The notes under the pieces are model-generated. The model ran no database searches, was not told the DNA's origin, and saw nothing but the letters and a program-made list of their open reading frames with translations. Both the position numbers and the translations under genes were made by a program. From C-114 sp963719285 (lineage in GTDB: Bacteria; Chloroflexota; Limnocylindria; Limnocylindrales; CSP1-4), in contig CAVRBO010000001.1 of the NCBI GenBank assembly GCA_963719285.1, positions 248,001-312,000 on the forward strand: a stretch of 64,000 nt of DNA, read 5' to 3'. Positions 44,542 through 53,114 of the stretch are shown here, one piece after another. Every line of letters starts with the position of its first letter. Positions within the stretch are counted from its first letter, which is position 1.

Positions 44542-45531
44542 ATGACGAAGATTCAGGAATCCGGCGAGAGGGTCGTCGCGAACGTCGAGCGCGTCATCGT
44601 CGGCAAGCACCACGAAGTCCGCCTCGCCCTCGTCGCCCTCCTGTGTCGCGGCCACCTCCTCATCGAGGACGTGCCCGGCACCGGTAAGACGATGCTTGCC
44701 AAGGCCATCGCGCGCAGCCTGGGCTGCACGTTCCGGCGCATCCAGTTCACGCCGGACCTGCTCCCGACCGATGTGACCGGCCTGTCGATCTTCAACCAGA
44801 AGACCCAGGAGTTCGAGTTCCGGCCAGGCCCGATCATGGCCCAGGTGGTGCTCGCCGACGAGATCAACCGGGCGACACCCAAGACCCAGTCGAGCCTGCT
44901 CGAGTGCATGGAGGAGCGCCAGTCGACGATCGACGGCACGACCTACATGATGCCCGACCCGTTCCTCGTGATCGCGACCCAGAACCCGATCGAGTACGAG
45001 GGCACGTTCGCCCTCCCCGAGGCCCAGCTCGACCGGTTCCTCCTGCGCATCCGTCTCGGCTACCCGCAGCCGATCGAGGAGATCGTCATCCTCGATGAGC
45101 AGAAGCGGGCCCACCCGCTCGACGAGATCGACGTCGTCCTCGGCGTGGATGAGCTGCGGGACCTCCAGGTCGCCGTCCGCGAGATCTACGTCGATTCGAC
45201 CGTCAGCGAGTACATCGTCCGCCTCGTCAACGGGACTCGGAACCATCCCGATGTCTACCTCGGCGCGTCGCCGCGCGGGTCGCTCGCGCTGTATCGCGCC
45301 GGCCAGGCGATGGCCGCCCTGCTCGGCCGCGACTACGTCATCCCGGACGACATCAAGGCCCTCGCCGAGCCCGCCCTCGCCCACCGGCTGATCATCAAGA
45401 CGAGCTCGACGATCCACGACGTCCAGCCCGGCCATGTGGTCCGCGAGCTGCTCGACTCCACGCCGGTCGAGGGCATCCGACCGCAGGGTCGGAGCTCCGG
45501 CCCGCGCGCCCTGGCCCCCACCGACGCATGA
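44542..45531 (+). CDS. MoxR-family AAA+ ATPase
   Basis: 329 aa. Walker A DVPGTGKT (about 43-50), Walker B 'VVLADEINRATPKTQSSLLE', sensor 1 'ATQNPIEYEGTFALPEAQLDRF', and the helical lid 'GASPRGSLALYRAGQAMAALLGR'. It is the standard first gene of MoxR-DUF58-transglutaminase clusters, thought to act as a metal-site or complex-assembly chaperone. Followed after 122 nt by the DUF58 gene. Confidence 0.9.
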   Translation: MTKIQESGERVVANVERVIVGKHHEVRLALVALLCRGHLLIEDVPGTGKTMLAKAIARSLGCTFRRIQFTPDLLPTDVTGLSIFNQKTQEFEFRPGPIMAQVVLADEINRATPKTQSSLLECMEERQSTIDGTTYMMPDPFLVIATQNPIEYEGTFALPEAQLDRFLLRIRLGYPQPIEEIVILDEQKRAHPLDEIDVVLGVDELRDLQVAVREIYVDSTVSEYIVRLVNGTRNHPDVYLGASPRGSLALYRAGQAMAALLGRDYVIPDDIKALAEPALAHRLIIKTSSTIHDVQPGHVVRELLDSTPVEGIRPQGRSSGPRALAPTDA

Positions 45532-45653
45532 CGATCGACCGACCGACCGCGAACGCGGACCACGATCGGCCACGGATCGACCCGGCCACAGACTGAGCGC
45601 GAGGACCCGGAGCAGCACATGAGCCGCCGGACGCCGATCATCGGGATGCCCCG

Positions 45654-46892
45654 GTGATCCGCCGCCTCCAGGCCCTCGTCGTGGCGACGATCCTCATCGT
45701 CGCGTCGTTCGCGAGCGGCCAGCCGTTCCTGTTCTACCTGCTCTACCTGGGCGTCCTCGTCGTAGGCGGCAGCTATGTCCTGACCCGCCTTGGCCTGAGC
45801 GACCTGGAGGCCGGCTACGCCGTGAATCAGCTTCACGGCCGGGTCGGTGACACGCTCCGCCTGACATACACGCTCCGCAACGCGGGCCGGGTCCCGAAGC
45901 CCTGGCTCGAGGTGAACAACCCGACGAACCTGCCGGGAGGCCTTGCCGGCCGAGCCCTGTCGCTCGGCTCGCGCGGCGAGCGCTCATGGGTCGTCAAGAC
46001 GCCGCTGGCCCGCCGTGGCCACTTCCGGATCGAGCCGCTCCAGATCCGGACCGGCGACCCGTTCGGCCTGTTCGAGGCGTCGGCGGCCGTGGGCCAGGGA
46101 CTGACCCTCGTCGTATACCCGCGCGTTGAACGCCTGCCGATGTGGCGCCTGCCGGCCGCGAACATCGAGGGCAGCCATTCGGCGCCGGAACGGACTCTCC
46201 AGACGACCCCGCTGGCCACCACGGTCCGCCCGTACGCGCCCGGTGACAGCTTCAACCGGATCCACTGGAAGTCGACGGCCCGTCACGGCGAGATCCAGGT
46301 CAAGGAGTTCGACCTCGAGCAGACTTCCGACGTGTGGCTGTTCCTGGACCTCGACCGGCGGGTCCAGGCGGGCAAGGGCGACGAGTCGACCGTCGAGGTG
46401 GCCGTCCGTGCGGCCGCGTCCATCGCCGACCGCGGCCTGCTCGAGAACCGGGCAGTGGGCATCACCACGAACGGCCATCGGGCCGCGATCCTGCCGGCCG
46501 ACCGGGGCGGGCGGCAGCATCTCAAGATCATGCAGCTCCTCGCCGCCGTCGACGCCGACGGGACCGAGCCGCTGGCCGAGGCGCTGGTGAACGGCCTGGC
46601 CCGCCTGCGGCGCGGGATGACCGCGGTCGTGATCACCGCTTCGCACGACCGCGCCTGGGTGCGCCCGCTCGCCGCCCTGCGCACTCGCGGGGTGGCCTGC
46701 GTCGTCGTCCTGCTCGATGCGCCGAGCTTCGCCCGGTACGCTGACGGGAACGCTGCGGCCGATCCGGGTGCCCTCTCGCTGGCCGCGCCGGACCAGGAGA
46801 CGCGCGCACTGAGCCACGCCCTGTCCGAGTACGAGCTCACGGTCCATCACGTCGTGGCCGGCCGGCCGCTGGCCGAGGCGCTCAAGGGATGA
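45654..46892 (+). CDS. DUF58 domain protein
   Basis: 412 aa. Two hydrophobic spans near the N-terminus (about 7-40) are followed by the DUF58 core ('YAPGDSFNRIHWKSTARHGEIQVKEFD', near residue 200), and a vWA-like fold that ends without an intact MIDAS. Partner of MoxR ATPases; the exact role is unknown. GTG 45654 is the start; a 12-codon ORF 45619-45657 overlaps it (TGA inside GTGA), which could couple translation. Its stop overlaps the next gene by 4 nt. Confidence 0.86.
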   Translation: MIRRLQALVVATILIVASFASGQPFLFYLLYLGVLVVGGSYVLTRLGLSDLEAGYAVNQLHGRVGDTLRLTYTLRNAGRVPKPWLEVNNPTNLPGGLAGRALSLGSRGERSWVVKTPLARRGHFRIEPLQIRTGDPFGLFEASAAVGQGLTLVVYPRVERLPMWRLPAANIEGSHSAPERTLQTTPLATTVRPYAPGDSFNRIHWKSTARHGEIQVKEFDLEQTSDVWLFLDLDRRVQAGKGDESTVEVAVRAAASIADRGLLENRAVGITTNGHRAAILPADRGGRQHLKIMQLLAAVDADGTEPLAEALVNGLARLRRGMTAVVITASHDRAWVRPLAALRTRGVACVVVLLDAPSFARYADGNAAADPGALSLAAPDQETRALSHALSEYELTVHHVVAGRPLAEALKG

Positions 46893-49318
46893 GCATGAAT
46901 GGCCGGAGCTCGGCCACGCCATTCGCCCCGCGGACCGCGGCGCCGACGGACGGACCGGCCGTCCGAGGCCGGATCCCGCTCGCCCCGGAAGAGGGCTGGC
47001 TGACCGTCCTGCTCGTGTTCCTGCTCGTCCTGCCTGTCGCCTGGTCGCTGGATGACGCTCGCTGGGTCCTCGGGCGACAGGAGCTGACGACGTTCCTGCC
47101 GTGGGCCGTCATCGGCGGGGCGGCCTGGGGGATGTACGGCGCGAAGGTCGGCTGGGGACGCTGGACGACCCACGTGCTGGGAGCCGTCGTGGCTGCCATC
47201 GTGGTGCCGATCTTCGTGGGCACCGTCCTGCCGGGCTCGGGCGACTCGCCGGCCACCTGGTTCCGGGCGACGGCGGACTCGGCCACGGACGCGATCCTCG
47301 ACTTCACGGTCCGCAACCAGACGACGACGGCGCAGCTCGGCCACCACCTGCTCATCTTCGGGCTCATCTGCTGGGCGACCGGCCAGTTCGCGGGATTCGC
47401 GACCCTCGGCCATCGCCGACCGCTCGGTGCGGTGTTCATCACCGGGCTCGCGCTGCTCACGAACATGTCGATCACCGTCCGGGACCAGTTGACATACCTC
47501 GTGATCTTCAGCTGCGCCGCGCTGCTGCTCCTCGTCCGGGTGCATGCCGATGACGAGAAGGCGAGCTGGCTGCAGCGTCGCATCGGCGACCCATCGGCCG
47601 TGACGGCCCTCTACCTGCGCGGCGGCGTCGCATTCGTGACCGTCGCCATCCTGGGCTCCCTGTTCCTGACCTCCACGGCCGCGTCCGCGCCGCTGGCGGG
47701 TGCCTTCTCGGGCCTCGACGACAAGCTCGTCGACTTCGGCCAGCAGATCCAGCGCTTCTTCCCGGCCGGCGGCCCGGGCACGAAGATCAGCGGGGTGAGC
47801 TTCGGCCCCTCGACCACGATCTCCGGACACTGGGACCAGAACACCTCGCCGGCCATGACGATCCAGGTCCCAACCGGGGACACGACGCCGTACTACTGGA
47901 AGGCCGTCGCGTTCGATACGTTCACGGCCCCGAACTCGTGGTCGATCAACCGCCAGAACACGGCCGTCGACACGCCGGTCGACGTGTCGATCCTCGACGG
48001 GACCGGCGACCAGGTGCCGAACCCCGACCTGCGCCGGACGCTCCAGTTCACGGTCCGCAAGACCAACTACGCCGGCAACGCGATCTTCTCGCCGGACGCG
48101 GTCTCGGGCATCAACGTCCCGACGAACCTCACGGTCGTTGGCCCGGGTGGCTTCTACGGCCAGCTCGAATCCAAGGACACCTGGAGCACGTACACGGGCA
48201 CGGCGCTCATCCCGAAGATCGGCGAGGACGGGTTCACGGAGAACAAGCTCCGGGCGGCGTCGACCGAGTACGACCCGGACATCCGCGGGCTCTATCTCAC
48301 GACGGGCGGTGGCATCTTCGGCCCGTATTCGGCGACCTTGAAGGCGAAGATCAAGGCGAACGCATTGGCGGCATGTGGGGCCCGCACCAAGAGCGTGCCG
48401 GATGCGGCCGCTCTCTGCGCGCAGAACGCGTACGACCCGTACGACCTCGCCGTCGCGGCGAAGGATGTGCTGCGCAATCCGGCCGAGTTCAAGTACGTCA
48501 CGGACGTGACGGACCTGAACTGCCAGAGCATCAGCACGGTCGAGTGCTTCGCCCAGTACAAGCGTGGCTACTGCCAGTACTACGCGACGACGATGGCGAT
48601 GATCCTGCGCGACCTGGGCGTCCCGGCCCGGATGGTCGAGGGCTGGCTGCCGGGCGATCGCGATGCCCGATCGGGCATCGAGACGATCCTGCTGAGCAAC
48701 TCCCACGCCTGGGTCGAGGTCTACTTCCCGGGCTTCGGCTGGTACCCGTTCGACCCGACCGGCAACGGCACGACGGAACCGCAGACGATCATCGCGGGTT
48801 CCGTGGTCCCGTCCGCGTCGCCCGGCCCGGCCGGTTCACCGCGGGCGAGCGGCGACCTGAAGTTCGAACCGCCGGAGCGGTCCGTCCGCGGCGGCGCGGG
48901 GATCGTGTCCACGGACGCGCCAACCTCGTCGAACGGCCCGTTCATCTTCGTGGCGCTCCTCCTGCTCCTCGTGGTCGGGCTCCTCGCGCTGCTGGCCTAC
49001 CAGCGCGGGCCGCGGGGTCCGACGCAGCCCGAGACCGCCTGGGCCGCCCTCGTCCGCCTGGCCGGCCGGTTCGGCTGGGCGCCGCGCCCCACCCAGACGC
49101 CGTTCGAGTACGCCGGTGCGCTCGGGGACATCCTGCCCATCGCCCGGTCCGACCTGCAGGTCGTCGCCTCGGCCAAGGTCGAGGTGGCGTATGGGCGCAA
49201 GACCCTCGACGCCGACCGCCTGTCGGTCCTGCGGGTGGCCCAGCGGAAGCTCCGGATCAGCCTCCTGCGACTCGCCTTCCGGCGGCCCAAGCGCAAGTCG
49301 CGCGTGCGACGCATCTGA
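46889..49318 (+). CDS. TgpA-like transglutaminase with DUF3488 membrane domain
   Basis: 809 aa. Six or more N-terminal hydrophobic segments (about 30-260) precede an extracytoplasmic transglutaminase/protease-like domain with the triad Cys562 ('RGYCQYYAT'), His606 ('NSHAWVEV') and Asp622 ('YPFDPTG'). A Ser/Pro linker, one more membrane span ('FIFVALLLLLVVGLLALLA') and a C-terminal DUF4129-type domain follow. Together with MoxR and DUF58 it makes the standard three-gene cluster, thought to work at the cell envelope. 4-nt overlap with DUF58. Confidence 0.88.
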   Translation: MSMNGRSSATPFAPRTAAPTDGPAVRGRIPLAPEEGWLTVLLVFLLVLPVAWSLDDARWVLGRQELTTFLPWAVIGGAAWGMYGAKVGWGRWTTHVLGAVVAAIVVPIFVGTVLPGSGDSPATWFRATADSATDAILDFTVRNQTTTAQLGHHLLIFGLICWATGQFAGFATLGHRRPLGAVFITGLALLTNMSITVRDQLTYLVIFSCAALLLLVRVHADDEKASWLQRRIGDPSAVTALYLRGGVAFVTVAILGSLFLTSTAASAPLAGAFSGLDDKLVDFGQQIQRFFPAGGPGTKISGVSFGPSTTISGHWDQNTSPAMTIQVPTGDTTPYYWKAVAFDTFTAPNSWSINRQNTAVDTPVDVSILDGTGDQVPNPDLRRTLQFTVRKTNYAGNAIFSPDAVSGINVPTNLTVVGPGGFYGQLESKDTWSTYTGTALIPKIGEDGFTENKLRAASTEYDPDIRGLYLTTGGGIFGPYSATLKAKIKANALAACGARTKSVPDAAALCAQNAYDPYDLAVAAKDVLRNPAEFKYVTDVTDLNCQSISTVECFAQYKRGYCQYYATTMAMILRDLGVPARMVEGWLPGDRDARSGIETILLSNSHAWVEVYFPGFGWYPFDPTGNGTTEPQTIIAGSVVPSASPGPAGSPRASGDLKFEPPERSVRGGAGIVSTDAPTSSNGPFIFVALLLLLVVGLLALLAYQRGPRGPTQPETAWAALVRLAGRFGWAPRPTQTPFEYAGALGDILPIARSDLQVVASAKVEVAYGRKTLDADRLSVLRVAQRKLRISLLRLAFRRPKRKSRVRRI

Positions 49319-49385
49319 GGCGCCCTTGGGTCGCCGGAGGACGTGTGGTGTGCCCCGGCCACCCCGCGGCCGGGTTCGGGAGCTC

Positions 49386-49420
49386 TGGCCGTCCGCGTAT
49401 CCACTGGCCGTCCGCGTATC
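49386..49420 (+). repeat. 19-bp-period direct repeat before the structured island
   Basis: A 16-nt sequence beginning TGGCCGTCCGCGTATC occurs at 49386-49401 and again at 49405-49420. The second copy runs straight into the left arm of structured repeat A. Confidence 0.6.
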
Positions 49421-49526
49421 ACTCGCATGCTTACGAGGCGTCGGAACACGCGCCAGGGTCCGGCCCGACGGTGTCCATCGCACCCGCCACGCATGCGAGT
49501 GATATCTGGAGCGATAAGCGCCCCCG
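49417..49526. repeat. Structured repeat copy A
   Basis: A 110-nt unit. The arms TATCACTCGCATGC (49417-49430) and GCATGCGAGTGATA (49491-49504) are exact inverses separated by 60 nt. Within the spacer CGTCGG can pair with CCGACG. After the right arm comes a conserved tail, TCTGGAGCGATAAGCGCCCC. A second near-perfect hairpin CCGGAGC-CA-GCTCCGG (49524-49539) starts at the end of the unit. The sequence is open in several frames but composition and repeat structure argue it is non-coding. Confidence 0.75.
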
Positions 49527-49579
49527 GAGCCAGCTCCGGCGACCCCGCTGCCTCCGATCGGGAACCTCGACCACCCGCG

Positions 49580-49690
49580 TATCACTCGCATGCTTACGAG
49601 GCGTCGGAACAACCGACAGAGATCGGCCCGACGGTGTTCTATCGCACCCGCTACGCATGCGAGTGATATCTGGAGCGATAAGCGCCCCCG
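49580..49690. repeat. Structured repeat copy B
   Basis: Directly repeats copy A with a 163-nt period. The arms (49580-49593 and 49655-49668) and the tail are identical to A, while about 20 nt in the loop differ. It is followed by its own perfect 16-nt palindrome, TCGTCGCCGGCGACGA (49694-49709), different in sequence from the hairpin after copy A. An isolated right-arm fragment, ATGCGAGTGATA, recurs at 49728-49739. Confidence 0.75.
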
Positions 49691-49734
49691 AAGTCGTCGC
49701 CGGCGACGATCCTGGCCCCACATAACGATGCGAG

Positions 49735-49788
49735 TGATAGGCCGCGCGCATCTGATAGGCCGCGCGCATCTGATAGGCCGCGCGCATC
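49735..49788. repeat. 18-bp tandem repeat, three units
   Basis: Three exact units of TGATAGGCCGCGCGCATC follow the isolated repeat-arm fragment. The first unit shares its opening TGATA with that arm. Confidence 0.8.
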
Positions 49789-49920
49789 GCCGGCACGCCG
49801 GGCGCCGGCACGCCGGGCGACGGCACGCCGGGCGACGGCACGCCGGGCGACGGCACGCCGGGCGACGGCGCGCCGGGCGACGGCACGCCGGGCGACGGCA
49901 CGCCGGGCGACGGCAGCCGG
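49789..49920. repeat. 15-bp tandem array, about eight units
   Basis: Period-15 array of GCGACGGCACGCCGG-type units with one C-for-A and one G-for-A variant and a truncated last unit. Open in all frames in the repeat (for example PSPGV on the minus strand) but without a start, so treated as non-coding. Directly upstream of the pgi promoter. Confidence 0.8.
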
Positions 49921-49983
49921 CCGCAGGCCCAGCCTGGCGGCTTCGCTCGGCAGTCCTGCCGCGCGGGCTGACGAGCGCCGGCG

Positions 49984-49989
49984 GATACT
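49984..49989 (+). promoter_or_regulatory. GATACT -10-like box for pgi
   Basis: GATACT ends 7 nt before ATG 49997 with no Shine-Dalgarno in between, another leaderless-type arrangement. Confidence 0.4.
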
Positions 49990-49996
49990 GTGAGCC

Positions 49997-51640
49997 ATGG
50001 ATCGGATCGACCGGACCCCCGAATGGGCCGCCTTGGAGAAGCACGCCGCGGCGACGCGTGACGTACACCTGCGGGATCTGTTCGCCGCCGATCCGGGCCG
50101 CGGTGAGCGACTCACCGCGGAGGCGGCGGGCCTGTTCATCGACTACTCCAAGAACAGGCTGACCGACGAGACGCTGGCGGCCCTCACCGCGCTCGCGGAA
50201 AGGGCCGGACTCCGCGACCGGATCGCGGCGATGTTCCGGGGCGACCGGATCAACACGACCGAGGACCGAGCGGTCCTCCACGTCGCGCTCCGGGCGCCGA
50301 AGGGCACCGTCATCGAGGTCGACGGCGTCGACGTCGTGCCGGGCGTCCACGCCGTCCTGGACAAGATGGCCGCCTTCAGCGAGCGCGTCCGGTCGGGCGC
50401 CTGGATCGGGCACACGGGGCAGCGGTTCCGGAACGTGGTGAACATCGGGATCGGCGGGTCGGACCTCGGACCGGCGATGGCGGTCGACGCCCTGCGCTGG
50501 TATAGCGACCGTGGGCTCCGTTTCCGCTTCGTCTCGAACGTCGATGGGACGGATCTGTTCGAGGCGACCCGCGACCTCGACCCGGCCGAGACGCTGTTCA
50601 TCGTCTGCAGCAAGACGTTCACCACGATCGAGACGCTGACGAACGCGCGCTCGGCGCGGGACTGGCTGCTGGCCGGCCTGGGGGGCGACCAGGCCGCAAT
50701 CGCCCGTCACTTCGTCGCGGTGTCGACCAACGCCCCCAAGGTCGTCGAGTTCGGGATCGACCCGGCCAACATGTTCGAGTTCTGGGACTGGGTCGGCGGG
50801 CGCTACTCGTATGACTCGGCCATCGGCCTGTCGCTCATGGTGGCCATCGGCGCCGACCGGTTCCGCGAGATGCTGGCCGGCTTCCATGCCATGGACGAGC
50901 ACTTCCGGACCGCTCCATTCGACCGTAACCTGCCGGTGATACTCGGTCTCATCGGGCTCTGGTACGACGACTTCCTGGGCGCCCAGACGCACGCGATCCT
51001 GCCCTACAGCCAGTACCTGGGCCGATTCACCGCGTACCTCCAGCAGCTCGACATGGAGAGCAACGGCAAGTCCGTGGATCGCGAGGGGCGGCCCGTCGCG
51101 GTCCAGACCGGCCCGGTCGTGTGGGGCACGCCGGGCACGAACGGCCAGCACGCCTACTACCAGCTCATCCACCAGGGCACGAAGCTCATCCCGGCCGACT
51201 TCATCGGGTTCGTCCATGCCGCGGAGGAGGTCGGCGGCGCGACCGGCGGCCACCAGGACCTGCTGATGGCGAACTTCTTCGCCCAGACCGAGGCGCTCGC
51301 GTTCGGCAAGACCGCCGAGGAGGTACGGGCCCAGGGCGTTCCGGAGGCCCAGGTGCCGCATCGCACGTTCGCCGGGAACCACCCCACGAACACGATCCTC
51401 GCGGACCGGCTCGACCCGCGGACGCTGGGCGCCCTCGTCGCCCTGTACGAGCACAAGGTGTTCACCCAGGGCACGATCTGGGGCATCGACTCGTTCGACC
51501 AGTGGGGCGTCGAGCTTGGCAAGTCGCTCGCGGTACGGATCGAGCCGGAGCTCACCGCCGAGGCTGCACCGGGACCCGGCCACGACAGTTCGACCAATGC
51601 GCTCATCCGGCGCTACCGGCAGGGCAGGGGACGCGCCTGA
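49997..51640 (+). CDS. pgi: Glucose-6-phosphate isomerase
   Basis: 547 aa. 'NIGIGGSDLGPAMAVDAL' (about 150) and 'SKTFTTIETLTNARSARDWL' bind the sugar phosphate; 'VGGRYSYDSAIGLSLMVAIG' contains the PGI signature region, and 'QHAYYQLIHQGTKLIPADF' holds the ring-opening His. It interconverts glucose-6-P and fructose-6-P in the cytosol, linking the neighbouring glucan enzymes to glycolysis. Full length for the E. coli-type PGI. Confidence 0.96.
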   Translation: MDRIDRTPEWAALEKHAAATRDVHLRDLFAADPGRGERLTAEAAGLFIDYSKNRLTDETLAALTALAERAGLRDRIAAMFRGDRINTTEDRAVLHVALRAPKGTVIEVDGVDVVPGVHAVLDKMAAFSERVRSGAWIGHTGQRFRNVVNIGIGGSDLGPAMAVDALRWYSDRGLRFRFVSNVDGTDLFEATRDLDPAETLFIVCSKTFTTIETLTNARSARDWLLAGLGGDQAAIARHFVAVSTNAPKVVEFGIDPANMFEFWDWVGGRYSYDSAIGLSLMVAIGADRFREMLAGFHAMDEHFRTAPFDRNLPVILGLIGLWYDDFLGAQTHAILPYSQYLGRFTAYLQQLDMESNGKSVDREGRPVAVQTGPVVWGTPGTNGQHAYYQLIHQGTKLIPADFIGFVHAAEEVGGATGGHQDLLMANFFAQTEALAFGKTAEEVRAQGVPEAQVPHRTFAGNHPTNTILADRLDPRTLGALVALYEHKVFTQGTIWGIDSFDQWGVELGKSLAVRIEPELTAEAAPGPGHDSSTNALIRRYRQGRGRA

Positions 51641-51683
51641 CCGCATCGGCCGGTAGGATGGTCGCGTCCGAAGGAGGAGGCCG

Positions 51684-52076
51684 ATGGGGCAGATCGTGGT
51701 GAACGGCGCGATGGTCGCGTGCCCGATGGGATTGCCCGGCACGGCCACGCTGTCGATCCTGCCGACCTCCATGGTCCAGGGCACGGATCAGCCGGTGGCC
51801 ACCATCCAGGACATGGTCCCGATGACGAACATCGCGACGTTCGGGATGTGCACCTCGCTGGCCAACCCGCAGGTCGCGGCGGCGACGTCGGCGGCGCTTG
51901 GCGTGCTCACGCCCCAGCCGTGCATCCCGGCCATCGCCGGTCCGTGGTCGCCAGGAGCCTCCACCGTCGCGGTCGGCAACATCCCCGCCCTCACGTCGGA
52001 CAGCACGTGCACCTGCATGTGGGGCGGCACGATCTCGATCACGACGCCCGGCCAGATGACGACCCAGACGGGCTAG
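51684..52076 (+). CDS. DUF4280 / PAAR-like protein
   Basis: 130 aa. 'GQIVVNGAMVACPMGLPGTATLSIL' and 'VGNIPALTSDSTCTCMWGGTISI' match the DUF4280 PAAR-like fold, a small spike-tip beta-helix protein usually tied to contractile injection systems or polymorphic toxin delivery. Cysteines at the two CP/TCTCMW motifs resemble the metal-binding positions. A clear Shine-Dalgarno (GGAGGAGG) precedes ATG 51684, and a TAGGAT box lies at 51654-51659. No tube, sheath, VgrG or toxin genes are in the window. Confidence 0.75.
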   Translation: MGQIVVNGAMVACPMGLPGTATLSILPTSMVQGTDQPVATIQDMVPMTNIATFGMCTSLANPQVAAATSAALGVLTPQPCIPAIAGPWSPGASTVAVGNIPALTSDSTCTCMWGGTISITTPGQMTTQTG

Positions 52077-52081
52077 AGGGC

Positions 52082-53080
52082 TCAGTAGCCGTCGGTCACG
52101 ACGTTGATCAGCGGTTCGCCCCGGGCGTAGCGGCCGACCTGCTCGAACGCGAGCTGCCATGCCCGCGGACCCTCGGCGTGGACGTCGCTCGCGACATGGG
52201 GCGTGATGATCACGCCGGATGCGGTCCACAGCGGATGGCCGTCGGGCAGCGGTTCGGGGTCGGTCACGTCGAGCGCGGCGCGGAGACGGCCACGGACGAC
52301 CTCGGCCGTGAGCGCGACCGTGTCGACGATGGCCCCGCGCGAGGCGTTGATCAGGAGCGCGCCGTCCTGCATCCGGGCCAGCAACGCGCCGTCCACCGCG
52401 CCACGCGTCGCCGGCGTAAGCGGCAGGAGGCTCACGACGATGTCGGCCGTCGGCAGGATCGCCGGCAGCTCGGCCATCGTCAGGACGCCGAGCCGTGGCC
52501 GCCGGGCGATCCGGACGACCTTCGCCCCGAAGGGCACGAGTCGCGCCTCGACGGCCGCCCCGATCGAGCCGGCCCCGAGCAGCACGACGGTGGCGTCGAC
52601 GAGGTCCGACCCGGTCAGCGACTCCTCGCGCCAATGGGCGCTCCGCTGGCCGTCGATGTGCTCGGCGAGACGGCGCTGGGACGCGAGGATGACCATGAGG
52701 ACCCACTCGGCGACGGCGACATCGTGCACGCCGGCCGCGTCGCACAGAATTGCGCCCGGTGGCACGCGGCCGATGATCCAATCGACCCCGGCCGAGAAGG
52801 CCTGGATCACCCGGAGCCCGTCGATGTGCGAGGCGTAGTCGATGGCGCGGTTCGCATCGTCGGCGGCGATGAGGATGTCGCCCGAGCCGGCGACCGCAGG
52901 GATGGGGCCTTCCGGAGGGAAGACGTGGACGGTCGCGATGGCCGCGAGCCGGCCACGCTCGACCTCGGGCGATCGTGCCGGGATCCATACGGTGGGTGGC
53001 ATACCGCGATGGTCGATGTCGCCGACACGCGCCTCGGTCGGCCGCGTCCGGTTCAATGGCGGCATCGGGTCGCGGTACAT
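52082..53080 (-). CDS. D-isomer-specific 2-hydroxyacid dehydrogenase
   Basis: 332 aa. The NAD-binding Rossmann motif 'VVLLGAGSIGAAVEARLVPFG' (GxGxxG, about 160) and catalytic residues are visible: Arg in 'INASRGAIV', Glu in 'DPEPLPDGHPLW', and His in 'IITPHVA'. ATG 53080 is used; ATG 53002 (MPPTVWIP) is a good alternative. It is 34 nt after the histidine phosphatase gene and so probably the last gene of the serine operon. Substrate unknown; a hydroxypyruvate/glyoxylate-type role would suit the context. Confidence 0.86.
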   Translation of the reverse strand: MYRDPMPPLNRTRPTEARVGDIDHRGMPPTVWIPARSPEVERGRLAAIATVHVFPPEGPIPAVAGSGDILIAADDANRAIDYASHIDGLRVIQAFSAGVDWIIGRVPPGAILCDAAGVHDVAVAEWVLMVILASQRRLAEHIDGQRSAHWREESLTGSDLVDATVVLLGAGSIGAAVEARLVPFGAKVVRIARRPRLGVLTMAELPAILPTADIVVSLLPLTPATRGAVDGALLARMQDGALLINASRGAIVDTVALTAEVVRGRLRAALDVTDPEPLPDGHPLWTASGVIITPHVASDVHAEGPRAWQLAFEQVGRYARGEPLINVVTDGY

Positions 53081-53114
53081 CAGCGGTCCGCGACGATCAG
53101 ACTCATTTGGAGCG

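Noticed and set aside
49735..49920. CRISPR array reading of the tandem repeats
   Set aside because: The units are contiguous, with no spacers between them, so they are simple tandem arrays.
48836..51784. A 982-codon open frame on the minus strand covering the repeat island and pgi
   Set aside because: It is the antisense shadow of pgi and TgpA in high-GC DNA. It contains the repeats only because they lack stops, and has no plausible start or domain.
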